Source: Deltaproteobacteria bacterium (GTDB lineage Bacteria > Myxococcota > B64-G9). From it: DNA of 43,812 bases. Of the stretch, positions 40,024 through 43,812 are shown in pieces. The notes under the pieces are model-generated. The model did not search any database. It saw only the letters and a list, made by a program, of their open reading frames with translations, and was not told where the DNA came from. Within the stretch, counting starts at the first letter, position 1; each line of letters begins with the position of its first letter. The translations under genes and the position numbers were made by a program. The stretch covers positions 1 to 43,812 of the forward strand of contig JAFCZJ010000021.1 in NCBI GenBank assembly GCA_019314375.1. Reading direction: 5' to 3'.

Positions 40024-41886
40024 ATGAGTCTGAGAACATTGATTGTAATGATGCTGTTGTGGGCCATGCCGGTCTTTTTTCTGGGCTGCGGGTCTGCGAC
40101 CGGTGACACGGATGCGGGCCTGGAGGACGCTCAGGAATTGGACGGCCTGACCCAAGACGGAGACGGGGCTGGGGTTGATTCGGGCGGTGACTCAGGTGGA
40201 GATCCGGGTGGCGGTGATCTGGGCGGTGACCTTGGAGGAGACGAGGGCGGCGACGAGGGTGGTGATGCAGGCGGCGACTCGGGTGGCGACGTGGGCGGGG
40301 ATGAAGGGGGCGATGAGGGCGGTGACGAGGGCGGTGACGAAGGCGGTGACGAAGGGGGCGACGAGGGCCCGATGGTCGGCCTGCCTTACCCGGAGCGAGA
40401 CGCCTTCCTCATCAAGTCCATTCAGCCCGATTTCTGGCCCAACAAGAACGAGTTCGTCAATCACGTCACCGGCGGTATCGCGGTCAACCTGGTCTGGAGT
40501 AGTTGGGAACCCGCCATCGACCCGCCGCCCTGCGATTCGGCAACGCAAGAGGAGTACGAGGGGCACTGTTTTAACGTCCATCAGGGTTTCGATACGGCCG
40601 TTCAGGAGTACAGCGCGCTGGGTCTGGTCGTCACCGGGGTCTTATACGGTGTGCCCGCCTGGGCCCGGACCGGGAATACCGGTTGTTCTCCCATTTCGCC
40701 CTCTTTCGAGCATTTCTGCACGGGAGATGACCCGGCCGATTTCGGCCGATTCGCGGGCATGTTGTCGCGCCGCTACAACGGCGAGAACGGCCATGGGCGG
40801 GTGGCCGACTTTGTTATTCACAACGAGGTCAACTCCAACATCTGGTTTGACATCGGCTGTGGGCAGGGGGTGGACTGCGATCAGGCCGCCTGGATTCAGA
40901 AATATGTGGACGACTACGCCGCGGCCTACGATCAGATCAAGAGCCATCAGTCCGAGGCCAAGGTGCTCTTAAGCTTCGAGCACCACTTCGACACCGAATA
41001 CGATCGACCCACGGACGACAACGCCATGCTGTCGGTCAAGACTTTCGTGACAACCTTCGATGCGGCCATCGGCGATCGAGAGTGGAAGATCGCTTATCAC
41101 CCCTATGCACCCAACCTGTTGAGCCCGGTGTTCTCTCCGCTCGATTTGCCCAAGGTGACCTACGGCAACATCGGGGTTTTGCTGGGATGGCTGCGCCAGA
41201 CCTTCCCCGACAAGCCCCACGCTTGGGATGTGCAGCTCACTGAAAGCGGCATTAATTCCTCGGCACCCAATTCGTCCGAGGCCGCTCAGGCAACGGCCGT
41301 ATGCGACACCTTCCTCAACGTGCTCGGTACCCCTGGTATCAGCAACTACATTTACCATCGCATGCGTGATCATGTTGACGAGGGCGAGCTGAAGCTTGGC
41401 TTGGTGCGCGACAACGACAGCTACAAACCGGCATGGGCTGTTTGGGCGATGTGCAACCACATCTATGACGATCCGCCCCAGCTTAGTTGCGGCTTCGAGG
41501 ATTTGCCCTTCATTCGCTTGCGCCGCAGCATGATAGACCACGGCATCACCGTTCGGCACTGGGCCTCGACTCGTCTGGCACCCGAGGATTTCGTCGAGGA
41601 GGCATCATGGCAACTGCTGCGCGAAGAGGCCCCGGGCACCAACCTGCTCTTCGAATGCTTGGTGGAGTCGATTTGGCCGGGGCCGCATAATTTTTTGTCT
41701 TTCGACGTGAACTGCGAGGGCAAGACCAATCTGGGCCCGGTGGGCTACATTTACGATGAAGCGGTGACCGGTTCGGTGCCGCTATATCGTTGCGCCAGCT
41801 TCAGCGGTTTGGACCACTTCATCTCGACGGATCCTGATTGCGAGGGCCAGGAGACCGAGCAGTTGCTGGGTCATGCCTTGCAGTAG
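40024..41886 (+). CDS. Lipoprotein with Gly/Asp/Glu repeat linker and glycosidase-like domain
   Basis: This is a 620-residue lipoprotein (lipobox FFLGCGS). Residues about 50-120 are a linker of repeated GGD and GGDEGGD units. The next 340 residues look like a TIM-barrel glycoside hydrolase of the DUF5722 type: GVLYGVPAWARTG, DFVIHNEVNSNIWFD with a candidate acid Glu after His-Asn, WKIAYHPYAPNL, and LTESGINSS with a second candidate Glu. The last 95 residues contain VPLYRCASFSGLDHFISTDPDCEG, resembling a small repeat domain (DUF5648-like) in secreted proteins. A surface enzyme acting on polysaccharide is likely; the substrate is unknown. It lies 11 bp before the DUF4159 gene. Confidence 0.72.
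   Translation: MSLRTLIVMMLLWAMPVFFLGCGSATGDTDAGLEDAQELDGLTQDGDGAGVDSGGDSGGDPGGGDLGGDLGGDEGGDEGGDAGGDSGGDVGGDEGGDEGGDEGGDEGGDEGGDEGPMVGLPYPERDAFLIKSIQPDFWPNKNEFVNHVTGGIAVNLVWSSWEPAIDPPPCDSATQEEYEGHCFNVHQGFDTAVQEYSALGLVVTGVLYGVPAWARTGNTGCSPISPSFEHFCTGDDPADFGRFAGMLSRRYNGENGHGRVADFVIHNEVNSNIWFDIGCGQGVDCDQAAWIQKYVDDYAAAYDQIKSHQSEAKVLLSFEHHFDTEYDRPTDDNAMLSVKTFVTTFDAAIGDREWKIAYHPYAPNLLSPVFSPLDLPKVTYGNIGVLLGWLRQTFPDKPHAWDVQLTESGINSSAPNSSEAAQATAVCDTFLNVLGTPGISNYIYHRMRDHVDEGELKLGLVRDNDSYKPAWAVWAMCNHIYDDPPQLSCGFEDLPFIRLRRSMIDHGITVRHWASTRLAPEDFVEEASWQLLREEAPGTNLLFECLVESIWPGPHNFLSFDVNCEGKTNLGPVGYIYDEAVTGSVPLYRCASFSGLDHFISTDPDCEGQETEQLLGHALQ
40186..40372 (+). repeat. Low-complexity GGD/GGDEGGD coding repeat
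   Basis: Irregular 9-, 12- and 21-bp units of GGT/GGC GAC GAG encode the acidic glycine-rich linker of the lipoprotein. The most regular part, six GGDEGGD-type units, is at about 40297-40371 and is likely length-variable. Confidence 0.85.
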
Positions 41887-41897
41887 GTAAGTAGGTA

Positions 41898-42665
41898 ATG
41901 CGCGACGCCATGCGAATTTCGATTTTCACAGGTTCTCTGTTCTGGATAGCACTGTTGGCCCAGGGCCTCCATGCTCAGGCCTTGGACTTGGCTGAGCACG
42001 GAGATCAGCGGGTGGTCTTGGGTGCTTTGCCTTGTGCGGGGGCTGGTCAAGCTCGGCAGCGCGGATGGCGGCACTTGGCCTGGGAGATACAAAAGCGCAC
42101 CAGTTTGGAAACCGAGCTGGAGCTGCTGGCGGTGGACCCTGCGGGCCCAGGGCTGTTCGCCACGCCCCTTTTGCTGTGGTCCTGCGAGGGGCCGGTGGCC
42201 GAACTTGCGCCTGCCGCCAGGCAGAACCTGCGGCGCTTTCTTTCCATGGGTGGTTTGCTTTGGATCGATGACCCGCAGGCTGCGCCCGATGGCACTTTCA
42301 TGACGTCGGTGAAGGCCGAGCTTGGAAAACTTTGGTCTGACAAGTCGCTCGCGGTCGTGCCGTCGGACCATGTGCTGTTTAAGTCATTTTTCTTGGTACG
42401 GAACCAGGGGGGGCGTCGTCGGGTAGGCCGCTTGCAGGGTCTCAGCCTGGGGGACCGACTGGCCGTCATCCATACACCAAACGACATATTGGGGGCTTTG
42501 AGCCGCGACCTTTTGGGCAATGAAGAGTTGGTGGTGGAGGGGGGCTCGCTCATGCGCGAGTACGCCCTGCGCATGGGCGTTAATCTTGTTATGTATGCGC
42601 TGTGTTTGGACTACAAGGATGATCGCGTTCACCTTCCCTTCATTCTGAAACGTCGGCGGATCTGA
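41898..42665 (+). CDS. Exported DUF4159-domain protein
   Basis: This is a 255-residue protein. A signal peptide is visible (ISIFTGSLFWIALLAQGLHAQA); the ATG at 41910 is an alternative start. DUF4159 features are the opening helix RHLAWEIQKRTSLETE, then RRFLSMGGLLWIDDPQ (a class I amidotransferase-like strand and turn), VVPSDHVLFKSFF, and the end segment MREYALRMGVNLVMYALCLDYKDD. DUF4159 proteins usually sit in operons with BatA-type von Willebrand proteins, MoxR ATPases and DUF58 proteins, as the next gene also suggests. The molecular role is unknown. Confidence 0.82.
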   Translation: MRDAMRISIFTGSLFWIALLAQGLHAQALDLAEHGDQRVVLGALPCAGAGQARQRGWRHLAWEIQKRTSLETELELLAVDPAGPGLFATPLLLWSCEGPVAELAPAARQNLRRFLSMGGLLWIDDPQAAPDGTFMTSVKAELGKLWSDKSLAVVPSDHVLFKSFFLVRNQGGRRRVGRLQGLSLGDRLAVIHTPNDILGALSRDLLGNEELVVEGGSLMREYALRMGVNLVMYALCLDYKDDRVHLPFILKRRRI

Positions 42666-42679
42666 GGCATCGCAAGGCC

Positions 42680-43812
42680 ATGAGCGAAACCGCCATTGTT
42701 TTCGAACAGGCTGAGGGCTGGCGCATTCTGGCGCTGCTTGCGGTCATCGGCTTGGCTTGGGGCTGCGGTTATCTGGGCTTGCGTGGCACCTTGTCCACCG
42801 GTCGCCGCTTCTGGCTCCTGACTTTGCGTGGTCTTTCCCTTGTGGGACTGCTTTTGCTTTTGCTCGGGCCGGCCATTGAGGAGCGCGAGCTCAAACCCTT
42901 GGCGAGTCGTTTGGTTTTCCTGCTGGATCAGTCCATGAGCATGGGATTGCCCGTGGGGTCGGTTACGCGGGCCGAAAAAGTTCAGGCCTTCCTTGAGCAA
43001 CATCGGACAGAGTTGGATGCCTTGCGCTTAGAGCACAGGCTGGAGTTGCTTGGTTTTGATTCCAGGCTTTCGCCCGACCTGTCTTTGGGAGAGACCGTCG
43101 CGCGAGGGCAGGCCAGCGATTTGATCGGCAGCCTGTCAGCGCTGCTGCCGGCAAAAGGGAAAGAGCGGGACTTGGCGGGCGTGGTGCTCGTCTCTGATGG
43201 TGCCGACACTGAGGTTTTGGCTGGACTGCCTTTTGGCGGGGCCTTGCCCGAGTTAGTCAAGAAGCGCCTGGCTGAATGCGGGGTCCCCGTCAACACCCTG
43301 GCGGTGGGTGGAGACTCGCCGCTGGCCGACTTGGCCATCACCGATGTCAAAGTGGATGGTTTTGCCTTCATCCGCAACGCGGTAGAGGTGGAGGTGAGCA
43401 TACTCGCGCAGGGATTGCCCGCCTTGAGCGTACCGCTCTCATTGGAGCAAGGGGGACGGCTGCTGAGTTCCCAGACCGTGGCCCTGAGGCCGGGCCATGC
43501 CCGGAAGGTCAAGTTGAAAATCGTGCCCGACAGGGTTGGGGACTTCGTCTTTCGGGTCAGCGTGGCGGCGCAGCCAGGCGAAGTCCTGTTGCGCAACAAC
43601 GAACGCAGTTTTGTGTTGCGCGTGATCAGGGACAAAATTCGGGTTCTGCACCTGGTGGGCCGGCCTTCTTGGGATGAACGCTTTTTGCGACAGGTTCTGC
43701 GCCGCAACCCCAACGTGGATCTCATTAGTTTTTTCATTCTGAGAACCTTGAATGACAATACAGGTGTGTCCCAGGATGAGTTGAGCTTGATCCCTTTTCC
43801 TGTCGCCGAGCT
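42680..43812 (+). CDS. Membrane-anchored von Willebrand factor A protein (BatA/DUF4159-linked; C-terminus off window)
   Basis: The frame is open from the ATG at 42680 to the window end (377 complete codons), so the protein is truncated here. Two N-terminal membrane helices (ILALLAVIGLAWGCGYLGL and LLTLRGLSLVGLLLLLLGPAI) are followed by a VWA domain with the MIDAS motif DQSMS in FLLDQSMSMG and the later VVLVSDGADT. A beta domain (VEVEVSILAQGLPALSVPL, KIVPDRVGDFVFRVSV) comes next, then IRVLHLVGRPSWDERFLRQVL, the start of a glutamine-amidotransferase-like fold common in this family. It lies 14 bp after DUF4159. Such proteins probably assemble metal-dependent complexes at the inner membrane; the role is unproven. 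Confidence 0.85.
   Translation, partial: MSETAIVFEQAEGWRILALLAVIGLAWGCGYLGLRGTLSTGRRFWLLTLRGLSLVGLLLLLLGPAIEERELKPLASRLVFLLDQSMSMGLPVGSVTRAEKVQAFLEQHRTELDALRLEHRLELLGFDSRLSPDLSLGETVARGQASDLIGSLSALLPAKGKERDLAGVVLVSDGADTEVLAGLPFGGALPELVKKRLAECGVPVNTLAVGGDSPLADLAITDVKVDGFAFIRNAVEVEVSILAQGLPALSVPLSLEQGGRLLSSQTVALRPGHARKVKLKIVPDRVGDFVFRVSVAAQPGEVLLRNNERSFVLRVIRDKIRVLHLVGRPSWDERFLRQVLRRNPNVDLISFFILRTLNDNTGVSQDELSLIPFPVAE

Overview
The window is GC-rich and almost fully coding. It looks like a chromosomal segment of a Gram-negative delta-proteobacterial lineage, of Myxococcota or Bradymonadales type. That placement is inferred from the gene style, not from a marker gene: many lipoproteins with Asp/Gly/Ala-rich linkers after the lipid cysteine, PEGA, BACON and Kelch-like surface proteins, FHA-GGDEF signalling, an FeS ETF:menaquinone oxidoreductase and a bacterial topoisomerase VI. 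I saw no rRNA, tRNA, CRISPR array or prophage.

Left part (1-13.9 kb). A minus-strand lipid or polyketide operon has an acyl-CoA dehydrogenase followed by a large ketosynthase-acyltransferase protein that runs off the left edge. Next come a repeat-bearing intergenic region and a two-gene unit (double-PDZ lipoprotein plus a protein with a RelA/SpoT-like core). A plus-strand transglycosylase-like exported protein and a seven-repeat propeller lipoprotein follow. A four-gene minus-strand operon then encodes a GNAT, a BACON-domain lipoprotein, an EamA transporter and a NUDIX hydrolase.

Centre (14-28.5 kb). A RHH/GNAT toxin-antitoxin pair with a palindrome over its own -10 box sits directly before a topoisomerase VI operon (B then A). 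The B subunit carries a histone-H1-like lysine-rich tail of about 115 residues. Then come a Cys-rich lipoprotein, a predicted ETF:menaquinone oxidoreductase ended by a bidirectional terminator, an FHA-GGDEF diguanylate cyclase, and a Yip1-TolC-adaptor-permease-permease efflux operon that has no ATPase gene.

Right part (28.5-43.8 kb). A REP-associated Y1 transposase (RAYT) is framed by paired inverted REP copies. It is followed by a pair of exported c-type cytochromes, a GAF-domain protein with a DUF4124 protein, a PEGA protein with a coding minisatellite, Kelch-like and Ig-like exported proteins, a small RHH-like protein and a thiolase with a hairpin-repeat array in its leader. The window ends with a glycosidase-like lipoprotein, a DUF4159 protein and a von Willebrand A protein cut by the right edge.

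The acyl-CoA dehydrogenase, ETF:menaquinone oxidoreductase and thiolase together suggest fatty acyl-CoA metabolism feeding electrons to menaquinone. The strongest candidates for something unusual are the tailed topoisomerase VI beside a toxin-antitoxin module, the acyltransferase that lacks a conserved internal block, the PDZ/RelA-SpoT-like pair and the ATPase-less efflux operon.
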